Source: Ruminococcus sp.
Lineage (GTDB): Bacteria; Bacillota; Clostridia; Oscillospirales; Ruminococcaceae
Reading direction: 5' to 3'
Assembly: GCA_016290875.1 (NCBI GenBank)
Contig: JAEEVL010000005.1
Coordinates: 62,001-126,000 of the forward strand
DNA length: 64,000 bases
Part shown: piece after piece, positions 51,582-60,738 of the stretch
How the letters are laid out: every line of letters begins with the position of its first letter
Numbering within the stretch: position 1 is the stretch's first letter
The notes under the pieces: model-generated
Seen by the model: the letters and a program-made list of their open reading frames with translations, nothing else
Database searches by the model: none
Told to the model about the DNA's origin: nothing
Position numbers and translations under genes: made by a program

Positions 51582-53014
51582 TGAAGTTTGAAGATCGTTT
51601 CAGCAATATAGATGACAAGACGGCAGAAAGGCTCTCAGCTAAGTATCCGCTCCCCGATGAAGAGCGGAAAGCGAGGTTATACACTATGAGTAAAAGAAAG
51701 TATGATGGAAAAATAGAGCCTGAGAAAAATGAAATAGAAGTTTCCGGTGTTGATAAATACCGCAGACCTAAGTGGTACAGAAGCGTAAGCGTTGCTGCTG
51801 CGGCAGTTCTTGTAATCGCCGGAATTGGCACCAGCACATTCCTTATCAGCCGTAACGGCAAGGACAAGAGTCCTGCGGCAAGCATATCTGATAATACCAC
51901 AGCGGCAGCTACAGAAACAATCATCGAGTCAGCAACAGAAGCAATATCTGAGGGAACAATAAATATCACTGAAGCTGATGCAAATGAGATCGCAAAGAAA
52001 CTCGTAGACGCTTATACAGAATATCTGGGCGATTTATTCGGCGGTACTATTGAAGTTGACAAGACCAAAGTCATTACCAAGGAATATCCTGAGATGACAA
52101 AAGAATACTATCTTATTACAGATAAGAGATATCCTAATTGGAAGGCTGTTGAAAAGCGCTGCTATGAGATATTTGAAAGCAAATATGCAAAAAAACTTCT
52201 TGATGATTGGGAATATTCAAGTGACGAAGGTCTTATATATGGTCCTTTTATGTATTCTTCAGCAGAAGGTGATTTCTTCGTGGAAAAGGAACATTACGAA
52301 GACAATAATGGACCTATAAAGTGGGATCAGGATCAAATTAAGGCTGAATATACTTCTGACGGAGAAATAACGGTTACCCTGACATCGACAGTCAACGTTG
52401 AGCAGACTATTCAAACAGTATTCACAATGGTCAATACCGATGACGGCTGGCGTATAAGCAAGGCTGATGAGAGTATGGCTTCTGAAGATGAGCCCGATTC
52501 TGTTGCGAATGAGCTTGTTAGTGCCTATAGCTGCTTTTTCACATCGTACTGTACAGGTGATCTTGAATATGATAAGTCTGATGTTATTACAAAGGATTTG
52601 GTATCTTCTGAGGACGGAAGCAATATCACCAGGGAATATTATCGTGTCACCGATTCGAGACTTCTGCCTGGATATGATCTAAAAGGGGATTGTTTTGAGA
52701 TATTTGATGACGAGCTTGCAAATTCTATGTATGAACAAATATGCTGCGATGAAGACAATGTGACTGACAAAACGCCTATTATTAAGAGAAAAGACGGAAG
52801 CTACTATATAGCAGAGTGCTTTTATTATGAAGGGGACAAACTTGAAAGCTGGGATCAGGATACTATAAGAGGCACTCTTAATCCGGACGGCACGATCACT
52901 ACTGTTCTGTCAAAGACGTTTGAAGATGTAACTACTGTAGAAGAGTTTACTTTTGTCAATACTGAATATGGCTGGCGTATAAGCAAGGTCAATTACACTG
53001 ACAACAAGAAGTAA
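51581..53014 (+). CDS. Membrane protein with duplicated outer domain, putative anti-sigma/sensor
   Basis: The protein has 477 residues. A cytoplasmic N-terminus of about 65 residues (PLPDEERKARLYTMSKRKY) is followed by one membrane helix (about 70-90), a Thr/Ala/Glu linker, and two homologous outer domains. Each domain has a helix (ANEIAKKLVDAYTEYL / VANELVSAYSCFF), then TKEYY.TD.R, then a W.QD..K element and FTMVNTDDGWRISK / FTFVNTEYGWRISK. The coupling to an ECF sigma gene suggests a sensor that releases sigma. No known anti-sigma fold is obvious in the N-terminus. The start follows GAGGG within the sigma gene's end. Confidence 0.82.
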   Translation: MKFEDRFSNIDDKTAERLSAKYPLPDEERKARLYTMSKRKYDGKIEPEKNEIEVSGVDKYRRPKWYRSVSVAAAAVLVIAGIGTSTFLISRNGKDKSPAASISDNTTAAATETIIESATEAISEGTINITEADANEIAKKLVDAYTEYLGDLFGGTIEVDKTKVITKEYPEMTKEYYLITDKRYPNWKAVEKRCYEIFESKYAKKLLDDWEYSSDEGLIYGPFMYSSAEGDFFVEKEHYEDNNGPIKWDQDQIKAEYTSDGEITVTLTSTVNVEQTIQTVFTMVNTDDGWRISKADESMASEDEPDSVANELVSAYSCFFTSYCTGDLEYDKSDVITKDLVSSEDGSNITREYYRVTDSRLLPGYDLKGDCFEIFDDELANSMYEQICCDEDNVTDKTPIIKRKDGSYYIAECFYYEGDKLESWDQDTIRGTLNPDGTITTVLSKTFEDVTTVEEFTFVNTEYGWRISKVNYTDNKK

Positions 53015-53219
53015 GCCCAAGGTATTGAAAATCCTTCACAAACTCAGCTATCATAACAGTATAACGACGTAACAACTGAAACATCGGCATAAGCTGAAAA
53101 ATAACAGAATAACTGACATATAACGGCGGATATTATATCCGCCGTTTTGCTTTATATGCCGAATGCCGGGTACGGCGTTTTTCACAAATTCTTATCGGAA
53201 GTTTTTCTGACAAAAACTA

Positions 53220-53248
53220 TTGACTATTTTGCAGATTTAGGGTATTAT
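53220..53248 (+). promoter_or_regulatory. Promoter of manA-glk
   Basis: TTGACT (53220-53225) and TATTAT (53243-53248) are separated by 17 bases. Confidence 0.7.
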
Positions 53249-53290
53249 ATATGTGTATGTGTTTATGCAAACGACATTAATGGAGGATTT

Positions 53291-54268
53291 ATGAGACCAT
53301 TTTCACTTAAACCACCTATAAAGGACTATATATGGGGCGGAACAAGACTCCGTGACGAATACGGCAAGGAAAGCGAACTTGACAGGCTCGCTGAGAGCTG
53401 GGAGCTCAGCTGTCACAAGGACGGCGGAAGCATTATAGACTCCGGCGAATTCGCCGGTATGCCGCTCACAGACTTCGTAAAGGAGCACCCGGAGACTCTC
53501 GGCTCAAATTGCAGCCGCTTTGAGTATTTCCCTGTGCTTATAAAGCTTATCGATGCAAAGGACAACCTTTCTGTGCAGGTCCACCCTGATGACGCTTACG
53601 CAAAGCGCGTTGAGGGAGAGTACGGCAAGACAGAGATGTGGTACATCGTTGACTGCGACGAGGGCGCACAGCTCATCTACGGCTTCAAGGACAAGATAAG
53701 CCGTGAGGACTTCCGCAGAGCTATCGAGGAGAATACTCTCCTTGACTGTGTGAACAGCGTTCCTGTAAGAAAAGGCGATGTTTTCTTCATCGAGTCGGGA
53801 ACTCTCCACGCTATCGGCAAGGGTATCCTTATCGCAGAGATACAGCAGAACTCAAATACTACCTACCGTGTATATGACTACGGCAGAGTCGGTGCGGACG
53901 GCAAACCGCGTGAGCTTCACGTTGAGAAGGCTCTCGAGGTAACAGCTCTTCAGCCGCCGGCAGTTGAGTATGGTCAGAAGAAAAAGATAAACAGAGCCGG
54001 TATGTGGCAGACTCCGCTTGCGGACTGCAAATACTTTACGGCTGATAAATACGATATATTCCGCAGTATGCAGCTTGAGACTGATACACATACCTTCCGT
54101 CATATACTCGTTCTTGAGGGCGAGGGCGAGGTAGTCTGCGGAGATGAAAGCATCGCATTCAAAAAAGGTTCAAGCGTGTTCGTGCCGGCTGGTTCGGAGA
54201 CGTGCAGTATAAAGGGGAATTGCAGTATAATCATTACTACGATCCGCTATAACAAGGAGGAAAACTAA
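53291..54268 (+). CDS. manA: Mannose-6-phosphate isomerase, class I
   Basis: The protein has 325 residues. The N-terminus PFSLKPPIKDYIWGG and zinc site LSVQVHPDDAYA, followed by GKTEMWYI and, in the second cupin half, FFIESGTLHAIGKGILIAEIQQNS, are typical of the short Firmicute form. It converts mannose 6-phosphate to fructose 6-phosphate in the cytoplasm. The start at 53291 follows GGAGGAT; the open frame further upstream covers the promoter. Its stop overlaps the glucokinase start by one base, so the two form an operon for hexose entry into glycolysis, which fits mannan or glucan use. Confidence 0.94.
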   Translation: MRPFSLKPPIKDYIWGGTRLRDEYGKESELDRLAESWELSCHKDGGSIIDSGEFAGMPLTDFVKEHPETLGSNCSRFEYFPVLIKLIDAKDNLSVQVHPDDAYAKRVEGEYGKTEMWYIVDCDEGAQLIYGFKDKISREDFRRAIEENTLLDCVNSVPVRKGDVFFIESGTLHAIGKGILIAEIQQNSNTTYRVYDYGRVGADGKPRELHVEKALEVTALQPPAVEYGQKKKINRAGMWQTPLADCKYFTADKYDIFRSMQLETDTHTFRHILVLEGEGEVVCGDESIAFKKGSSVFVPAGSETCSIKGNCSIIITTIRYNKEEN

Positions 54269-55233
54269 TGAAATATTATGTAGGTATCGACCTGGGCGGT
54301 ACAAATATCGTTGCAGGCGTTGTAGATGAAAACTACAAGATAATCGCAAAGGCAAGCACAAAGACAAACTGTCCGCGTCCTGAAAAGGAGATCGCTGAGG
54401 ATATGGCTAAAATGGCTGTTGAAGCTGTTAAGAATGCTGACCTCACTCTTGACGACATCGAGTGGATCGGAATCGGTACTCCCGGTATCGCAAACAGCTC
54501 TACAGGTATCATTGAATACTCCAACAACCTTGGCTTCAAGGATACACCTATGGTGAAGTACATAACAGAGTTCATCGGCAGAAAGGATACTCCGGTATTC
54601 ATCGAGAACGATGCTAACGCAGCTGCTTACGGTGAATATGTTGCCGGTGCTGCAAAGGGCGCTAAGAACGCTGTATGTATCACTCTCGGAACCGGTGTTG
54701 GCGGCGGTATCATCATCGACGGCAAGATTTATGCAGGTTCTAATTTTGCAGGTGCTGAGATCGGTCACACAGTTATCGAAGTGGACGGCGCGCAGTGCTC
54801 ATGCGGCAGAAAGGGCTGCTTTGAGGCTTACTCCTCTGCAACAGGCCTTATCCGTATGTCAAAGGAAGCTATGGAGCAGTTCCCTGACAGCATTATGAAC
54901 AAGATGGCTGACGAAAAGGGCAAGGTAACAGCACGTACATCTTTCGATGCTATGAGAGCCGGAGACAAGGCTGCTAAGGACGTTGTTGACAAGTACATCA
55001 AGTACCTCGCAGCAGGTATCACAAATACTATCAATATCTTCCAGCCGGACGTTCTCTGTATCGGCGGCGGCGTATGCAACGAGGGCGATCCGCTTCTTCT
55101 CCCTGTTAAGGAACTCGTAAAGAAGGAAGTATACACAAGAAACTCTCCCAAGAACTGCGAGATCGTTATCGCTGAGCTCGGTAATGATGCAGGTATCATC
55201 GGTGCAGCATTCCTCGGAAGAGCTAATCAGTAA
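54268..55233 (+). CDS. glk: ROK family glucokinase
   Basis: The protein has 321 residues. The ATP-binding GIDLGGTNI lies at the N-terminus, the catalytic Asp in ENDANAAA, the second phosphate loop in TLGTGVGGGI, and the ROK zinc site in GHTVIEVDGAQCSCGRKGC. It phosphorylates glucose (and perhaps mannose) with ATP. It is translationally coupled to manA. Cellodextrins or glucose released outside by the fibrolytic enzymes would feed into it. Confidence 0.93.
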   Translation: MKYYVGIDLGGTNIVAGVVDENYKIIAKASTKTNCPRPEKEIAEDMAKMAVEAVKNADLTLDDIEWIGIGTPGIANSSTGIIEYSNNLGFKDTPMVKYITEFIGRKDTPVFIENDANAAAYGEYVAGAAKGAKNAVCITLGTGVGGGIIIDGKIYAGSNFAGAEIGHTVIEVDGAQCSCGRKGCFEAYSSATGLIRMSKEAMEQFPDSIMNKMADEKGKVTARTSFDAMRAGDKAAKDVVDKYIKYLAAGITNTINIFQPDVLCIGGGVCNEGDPLLLPVKELVKKEVYTRNSPKNCEIVIAELGNDAGIIGAAFLGRANQ

Positions 55234-55252
55234 GAGATTTTTATAAGTTTTA

Positions 55253-55309
55253 TGGCTATATGCACAAATGCAACGGTGTTGTTTTGTGCATATAGCCAAT
55301 TTTATTTTT
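55253..55309 (+). terminator. Terminator of manA-glk
   Basis: TGGCTATATGCACAAA and TTTGTGCATATAGCCA form a perfect 16-base stem, followed by ATTTTATTTTT. Confidence 0.92.
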
Positions 55310-55408
55310 CCTTTGCAACAAAAAAGGCATTTTCTGACACTTAGTATATGAACTTGCACAGAAGAAGTGCAAAGATTCTGAGAATCGATTCAAAAGGAGG
55401 GAATCCCT

Positions 55409-55915
55409 ATGAAAGACAATACTGAAGATGTTAAGCTCGCGCAGCAGGGCAGCACAGAAGCCTTTGCGAGGCTTTATTCAGAAGTCTATAAGGATATGTA
55501 TCACATAGCACTATACAGTTTAAGAAGTTCGCACGACGCTTCTGATGTGGTGAGTGACACAGTCCTTGACGCTTTTTGTTCCATAAAAAAATTACGTGAT
55601 CCATCACTGTTCCGAAGCTGGATACTGAAGATACTCTCTGCCAAGGTCAAGCAGAAGCAGAAAGAGTACTTCGCAGCCGGTGAAGAACTGAGCGACAACG
55701 CTAAGATAGACAGCTTCAATTATGAGTCAGCAGAGCTCAAGGAAGCACTCGGCAAACTTGACGGCGAATCACGTTTACTATTGTCGATGTCAGTGCTGGG
55801 AGGCTATACGAGCGACGAGATAGCAGGAATATGCAAGATCAAGGCAGGCACAGTCCGTTCAAAGCTGTCACGGATCAAGGAGAAGCTCAGACTTGAGCTC
55901 ACTCCGGAAATATGA
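55409..55915 (+). CDS. ECF-type sigma-70 family factor
   Basis: The protein has 168 residues. Region 2 reads AFARLYSEVYKDMYHIALYSL and DASDVVSDTVLDAFCSI; region 4 reads LLLSMSVLGGYTSDEIAGICKIKAGTVRSKLSRIKEKL. AAAGGAGGG precedes the ATG. It is followed after 18 bases by the beta-propeller membrane protein, which probably controls it. Confidence 0.92.
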   Translation: MKDNTEDVKLAQQGSTEAFARLYSEVYKDMYHIALYSLRSSHDASDVVSDTVLDAFCSIKKLRDPSLFRSWILKILSAKVKQKQKEYFAAGEELSDNAKIDSFNYESAELKEALGKLDGESRLLLSMSVLGGYTSDEIAGICKIKAGTVRSKLSRIKEKLRLELTPEI

Positions 55916-55933
55916 AACGAAAGGGGTATCATT

Positions 55934-58351
55934 ATGAACGATAAAGAGGTTAGAAATATGCTGGAAAATGAGCAGATACCTAAGGAACTCGAACCCGAGA
56001 ACATCAAGCTCATGCTTGATCAGAAGGCTCCGGCAATGAAGAGAAAGAAGATCTCTGCTGTATCACGTTTTGCAGCTATAGCTGCGGCTTGTGCAGTCGT
56101 AAGCGGTACAGCTGTACACTTTGCTTCAAAGGGCGACATAATGAAGAAGAGCAGCTCGTCCAAGGATGACTCAAAGGTCGTTTCAACAAATCAGAACGGT
56201 ACTGAGCCTTCACCTGAGTCAATTGAAAAAGTTGAACAGGCACCTTACATGAGCGGCGCTAAGGATTACAGCGAAATATACACTATGTTCTCAAACGGCG
56301 CTGACGCACTTAAGAAGCAGTACTACAAAGACAGGAATGATTCACGTTATACTGAAATGACTGAAGAGTCTGACGCTGTTTCAAACGGTGCAAAGAGTGC
56401 AGACGAAGCATTTATTGAACCGATCGGGGGAAAGGGCGGCGGCGGAGACTTCTCTACTACTTTCAATCAGGAAGAAAACGTCCTTGAAGCAGATATCGTA
56501 AAGACTGACGGAAAGCGCATCTACAGTGTTCACAACTACGGAAAGAATGCTGTTCTTCACATCACTGACGCTGATAACGGTGAGCTTGGCAACCTGTTTA
56601 CTGTCAATCTGACAGAAGATATGAGTGACCTCCTCGGAGACGAATACATCAATAAAAGCGGTAGTGTCAATGAAATGTATATCTATGACGATATGGTTAT
56701 CGTTATCGGTGGAATCTACGGCAGCAAAAAGGATGCATATGTTAAGGAATATAACTGGTATCTGAATTCAAAGAATCTCACTTATGTTGCAGCTTATTCT
56801 CTTGATGATTCGCACAAGTGCCTCGGAGTTTACTGCCAGGACGGCTACTACTCTGATGTGCGTATATCACCCGAAGGATATATGTATCTTATAACCAACC
56901 ATTTTTCAAACAATTATATTACTGTGGAAGAGGATAACATAGAGTCATATATCCCGTCAGCTGGAATGTCAGATAATATCAAGTGCATTGCTCCGGAAAA
57001 TATCTATATGCCAGCCGATAATGAAACTCCCTGCAGAAATCTTATCTATTCAGTTATTGGAAGTATTGACCTGAATGAATCTGAAAAGATGAATCCGGTC
57101 GAGACAAAGGCTTTAGCAGGTATGGGCAGCGATTATGGATATTGCGCTCAGATATACTGTGCTCCCGATAACCTTTACGCTGTATCTTCTAAATACTTCA
57201 ATTATATGCCTGAAGAAGATGTTGAATACGGCCACAGAGAAACTGTTGTTAATTCAAGCTATATCACACGTATAGCTATTGAAGAAGGTGAGATCACTCC
57301 TGTTGCATCAACAGAGGTTGAGGGAAATGTTCACGATCAGTTCTCAATGAGCGAGTATGAGGATACATTCCGCATAGCTACTACAAGATATACGAACTCT
57401 TACGTATATACCAAGGGCGAATACTATGATTACGGTGATGTATACGAAGAAAGCGAATATGAAGAAACTGATGAAGAAGAACTTTCTGAGACAATAGATT
57501 TTGACTCGGATGAGTTCAGCACCGAAAAAGATGCAGCCGAGAAAAATGAACCTAAAAAGGTAGAATACGGCTATTATGAATATGATGTTGAATCAAGCAA
57601 GCATGACAATGTGCTTTATGTGCTTGACCTTGACCTCAAGCAGATAGGATATATCGACGATTTCGGTATCAATGAAGATATTCAGTCTGTTACATTCGGC
57701 GGCGACAAGGCATATGTCACAACATTCAGACGTACAGATCCGCTCTATGCGATAGATCTCAGCGACCCTGCTTCACCTTCTATCCTTTCTGAATACAAGA
57801 TGAACGGTTACAGCAGCTATATGCAGCAGTGGGGAGAGGGCGAGCTTCTCGGCTTCGGACCTAATGCTGACGATGAGGGAAGCACAAACGGAATAAAGCT
57901 GACAATGTTTGACAATTCCGATCCTGATGAGCTCAAGGCTATCGACACTTATGTTGAAGAATGGGATACGATATATAATACTTACTACAATTCATCTGCA
58001 GTATGGGAGCGCAAGGCACTTCTCATTGATCCTAAGAAGAACATCATAGCATATCCTGTTGAGGAAAATATTTACAATTCTGTTTATAAAACTCAGTATA
58101 GATTAAGATACAGGTTCTTAAGATTTGAGGACGGCAAGTTCAAGGAGATAGGTACTCTGTACAACGATACGAATAATAACGATGATTATTACAGCCGCGA
58201 TGAACGAGCTATATATATCGGCGACTATGTTTACATCATAAGCGACAATGGCATAACCTCCGCTGATATTGATACTATAACTACTAAGGATAAAGTTACT
58301 TTCACAGAGGAATATGAATACGATTATGAGGAAGACTATTACTGTGAGTGA
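55934..58351 (+). CDS. Membrane-anchored beta-propeller protein, putative anti-sigma partner
   Basis: The protein has 805 residues. A cytoplasmic N-terminus of about 45 residues (NDKEVRNMLENEQIPKELEPENI), the usual size of a short anti-sigma segment, precedes one membrane helix (about 47-67). The large outer part resembles the C-terminal beta-propeller family (COG4880-like): NVLEADIVKTDGKRIYSV, DDMVIVIGG, YVAAYSLDD, VYCQDGYYSDVRISPEGYMYLITNH, AYVTTFRRTDPLYAIDLSDP. A very acidic insert interrupts a blade (about 500-545). It is encoded with an ECF sigma factor and so may be a surface sensor. AAAGGGG precedes the ATG. Confidence 0.85.
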   Translation: MNDKEVRNMLENEQIPKELEPENIKLMLDQKAPAMKRKKISAVSRFAAIAAACAVVSGTAVHFASKGDIMKKSSSSKDDSKVVSTNQNGTEPSPESIEKVEQAPYMSGAKDYSEIYTMFSNGADALKKQYYKDRNDSRYTEMTEESDAVSNGAKSADEAFIEPIGGKGGGGDFSTTFNQEENVLEADIVKTDGKRIYSVHNYGKNAVLHITDADNGELGNLFTVNLTEDMSDLLGDEYINKSGSVNEMYIYDDMVIVIGGIYGSKKDAYVKEYNWYLNSKNLTYVAAYSLDDSHKCLGVYCQDGYYSDVRISPEGYMYLITNHFSNNYITVEEDNIESYIPSAGMSDNIKCIAPENIYMPADNETPCRNLIYSVIGSIDLNESEKMNPVETKALAGMGSDYGYCAQIYCAPDNLYAVSSKYFNYMPEEDVEYGHRETVVNSSYITRIAIEEGEITPVASTEVEGNVHDQFSMSEYEDTFRIATTRYTNSYVYTKGEYYDYGDVYEESEYEETDEEELSETIDFDSDEFSTEKDAAEKNEPKKVEYGYYEYDVESSKHDNVLYVLDLDLKQIGYIDDFGINEDIQSVTFGGDKAYVTTFRRTDPLYAIDLSDPASPSILSEYKMNGYSSYMQQWGEGELLGFGPNADDEGSTNGIKLTMFDNSDPDELKAIDTYVEEWDTIYNTYYNSSAVWERKALLIDPKKNIIAYPVEENIYNSVYKTQYRLRYRFLRFEDGKFKEIGTLYNDTNNNDDYYSRDERAIYIGDYVYIISDNGITSADIDTITTKDKVTFTEEYEYDYEEDYYCE

Positions 58352-58738
58352 TAATTAAAGCAGCATCAGCTGAATAACGCAGAACATCAGAAAAGCCATA
58401 TATAAGATAAGCCCCGGAGCGGTCACAATGATCGCTCCGGGGCACTTTTATCTGATGGTAGTAATTATTAAAGCCATAGTATTTCAGGTGCAGCTGAAAC
58501 ATATGGCTTTTCTGATCTATGAGTATAATTCTATCCATAAAAAGAGCCGTATGAGAAATGGGGATCTTCTCATACGGCAGCGGGGTGTTTGTGCAGCTGT
58601 CTGCGCTGCAGCATTGAGGTGGTAACTACCACGCGCAGACAGATACCAATGATCTCTTATGAACAATATGTATTTATATATTATCCATTTATAATTTCAT
58701 GTTATATATATCAGGATATATCGGGAAAAATACAGCTA
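58352..58738. other. Hairpin-rich intergenic region between convergent genes
   Basis: Four inverted repeats and no gene. A plus-strand terminator GCCCCGGAGCG/CGCTCCGGGGC (58411-58443) is followed by ACTTTTA. It is enclosed by ATCAGAAAAGCCATAT (58386) and its inverse ATATGGCTTTTCTGAT (58500). A minus-strand terminator GCCGTATGAGAA/TTCTCATACGGC (58546-58578) has TTTTTAT after it. CTGTCTGCGC/GCGCAGACAG lies at 58597-58642. Confidence 0.75.
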
Positions 58739-59482
58739 TTATTCAGCTGTTACTGTTGTTGCAGCTTCTGTTGCAGCCTCTGTGGTTGTCTCAGCGATAG
58801 CCTTCGGGCCGTGCTTAGGACCACCTTCGAGGGGCTTGGGGGGCTCAGGCTTAGCAGGAGCCTCGGGTGCCTCAGGAGCAACGGGCGGTACAGGAGCTGT
58901 CGGAGCCTCAGGAGCTTCGGGAGCTGCCGGTGTAGTCGGAGCTTCGATCTCTTCAGGCTTGGGCGGCTCGGGCTTCTCGCCGTTTTCTACAGGCTTAGGA
59001 GGCTCAGGCTTCTCACCATCTTCGATCGGCTTAGGCGGCTCGGGTGCCTTAGGTCCGTTGATGTCGAGATCCTTGAGGCAGAACTCGAACCATTCCTTCT
59101 TCTGATCTTCACCCTTGAAATCGGAATTGTCGATGTCGAATACCTCTGTGATCTTCTCCTTGATCTCCTTAGGACCAACGGGCTTCTTGAGCTCGGGAGC
59201 TTCAGGAGCTTCGGGAGCTGTAGGTGCCTCGATCTCGGGAGCGGATGCATCCTCAGCAGGAGCTGTGGGAGCTTCCGGTGCCTCGGGAGCAGTCGGAGCT
59301 TCGATCTCTGTTGCGGAAGCGTCTTCGATTGCTTCTGCGGTTGTGATCTCTTCGGTTACAACTGTTGCTTCGTTCTTCTCTTCCTTAGCAGCCTGGTTGC
59401 TTGCGAATGCGCTTACACCAGTAGCAACTGAGAGAAGAGATGCGGCTGAGATTGCTGCAATGATCTGTTTTCTGCTTTTCAT
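58739..59482 (-). CDS. Secreted Pro/Glu/Ala-repeat protein
   Basis: The protein has 247 residues. A signal peptide (to about 27) is followed by low-complexity repeats: blocks of IEAPTAPEAPEAP before, and KPEPPKP/PEAPEAP after, one short globular stretch of about 45 residues (LKKPVGPKEIKEKITEVFDI ... WFEFCLKDLDI). No anchor motif or dockerin is visible. It may act as a flexible wall spacer or scaffold-like polymer; the family is unknown. An AGGAGT leader precedes the ATG. It lies between the beta-propeller gene and rsgI-sigI, on the latter's strand. Confidence 0.8.
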   Translation of the reverse strand: MKSRKQIIAAISAASLLSVATGVSAFASNQAAKEEKNEATVVTEEITTAEAIEDASATEIEAPTAPEAPEAPTAPAEDASAPEIEAPTAPEAPEAPELKKPVGPKEIKEKITEVFDIDNSDFKGEDQKKEWFEFCLKDLDINGPKAPEPPKPIEDGEKPEPPKPVENGEKPEPPKPEEIEAPTTPAAPEAPEAPTAPVPPVAPEAPEAPAKPEPPKPLEGGPKHGPKAIAETTTEAATEAATTVTAE

Positions 59483-59666
59483 TTCTTAGGACTCCTTTGT
59501 AAATAAATTTTTTGGGGTGAACTTTTTCGTTCTGTGTATAGTATACGGAGACCGTCATGAAAAAACGGGGTAGCAGCGAAAAGAATTTCAAAAATATTTT
59601 CTGCACAGCTGATATTTGCCTGTATATCTGGAAATGTTAGGTATAATATTTTTTTGAGAAAAGTTT

Positions 59667-59690
59667 AAAAGCGCCCTCGCGGACGCTTTT
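59667..59690 (-). terminator. Terminator of sigI-rsgI
   Basis: On the minus strand AAAAGCGTCC and GGGCGCTTTT pair, then TAAACTTTTC follows. Confidence 0.75.
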
Positions 59691-59700
59691 AACGGGAATA

Positions 59701-60738
59701 TTAAGGGAATATCTTAACGTCCGGCGGCTCGGGGAGTGTCGGTTCCGGCGCGGTGTTACCGTTGCTGCGGTGCGGAGGAGACTTTACAGCATTCTTGTGC
59801 GGCTGTATGTCATTTGCGGGCGGTCTGACACTGTCAGGAGTAACGGGCGTTTCGGGCTTGCTTGCATTTGGCTTATCCGGTGTGGGAGCATCCTCCGGCG
59901 GAATAACAGCTGTTGGCGGCTGCGGAGTGCCGGGAGCGGTTGCCTCAGGTTTCGGATCGTCAGGCTTTCCGGGAAGGGGAGGTGAGACCGGCTCACTCTG
60001 AGGCGGCTGCGGCGGAGTTACCGCCGGAGCGGTGCTGTCCTTATCAGGTGCCGGAGGTAATGCCGGCTTATCATTATCGGGAGTTGCTGGTGTGACAGGT
60101 GCTGATGGCTCATGGGCAGGCTGTACGGGCTCACCAGCAGTTTCTGTCGCCGGAGCTGTTGTATAGTCTTCCATTGGCTGAACATCAGCTTTGAGACTGT
60201 GTTCGTCAAGGGCATTTTCGAGCTCCTTGCGCAAGGAATCAAAAGAATCCTTGCCCTTGTCTGATATATACACCGAGACTGTTTCTCCGTCGTTTATGTA
60301 ACCTTTGGAGAGACCTATCTCGAGAATATCGCTGATAGCGTCGTTCTTGTCCTTGCCTTTGCCGCTGTAATCGCTGAGTATCTCAGCTCCCTGAGGGCTT
60401 GTGCTCTCAAGGCTTATGACCTTGCCCTTGCGGTTAAGGTTCATCTTTACACCGGCGTCAGAGGAGATGATGACAGTAGAATATGTCTTGTAGTTGGTCG
60501 CGTAATAGTAATAGCCTGAGCCGCAGATTATTGTGAGACAGGCAGCAGCTGTTGCTACGGTCATGATGATGCGGTGCTTTCTGCGCGTTTCTTCAACACC
60601 GTAATCCATAAGAACAGGATCTGTTACTGTCTGTCCGACTGTGTAGCCGAGATTTGCCGCATTTACGAAACGTGATTCTTCGTCCATAAGTACAGCATAT
60701 GCTTCATGACATTCCATAACGATATATTTCACTATCAT
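59701..60738 (-). CDS. rsgI: RsgI-like membrane anti-sigma-I factor with Pro-rich outer tail
   Basis: The protein has 345 residues. The N-terminal RsgI domain (about 1-50: YIVMECHEAYAVLMDEESRFVNAANLGYTVGQTV) binds SigI in known systems. A membrane helix lies at about 58-80, then an outer domain (about 85-190) with MNLNRKGKVISLES and the GYINDGETVSVYISD segment. A Pro/Thr/Ala tail of about 150 residues ends the protein. The Asn-Pro bond cut in studied RsgI proteins is not seen at the expected strand after the helix (it reads VIISSDAGV). No carbohydrate-binding module is attached. It overlaps sigI by four bases. Confidence 0.88.
   Translation of the reverse strand: MIVKYIVMECHEAYAVLMDEESRFVNAANLGYTVGQTVTDPVLMDYGVEETRRKHRIIMTVATAAACLTIICGSGYYYYATNYKTYSTVIISSDAGVKMNLNRKGKVISLESTSPQGAEILSDYSGKGKDKNDAISDILEIGLSKGYINDGETVSVYISDKGKDSFDSLRKELENALDEHSLKADVQPMEDYTTAPATETAGEPVQPAHEPSAPVTPATPDNDKPALPPAPDKDSTAPAVTPPQPPQSEPVSPPLPGKPDDPKPEATAPGTPQPPTAVIPPEDAPTPDKPNASKPETPVTPDSVRPPANDIQPHKNAVKSPPHRSNGNTAPEPTLPEPPDVKIFP

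Noticed and set aside
58589..59489. Plus-strand frames rich in Gly/Ala/Ser or Leu/Arg/Cys opposite the Pro-repeat gene
   Set aside because: They arise from the complement of Pro/Glu/Ala codon repeats. The minus frame has a signal peptide and ribosome-binding site.
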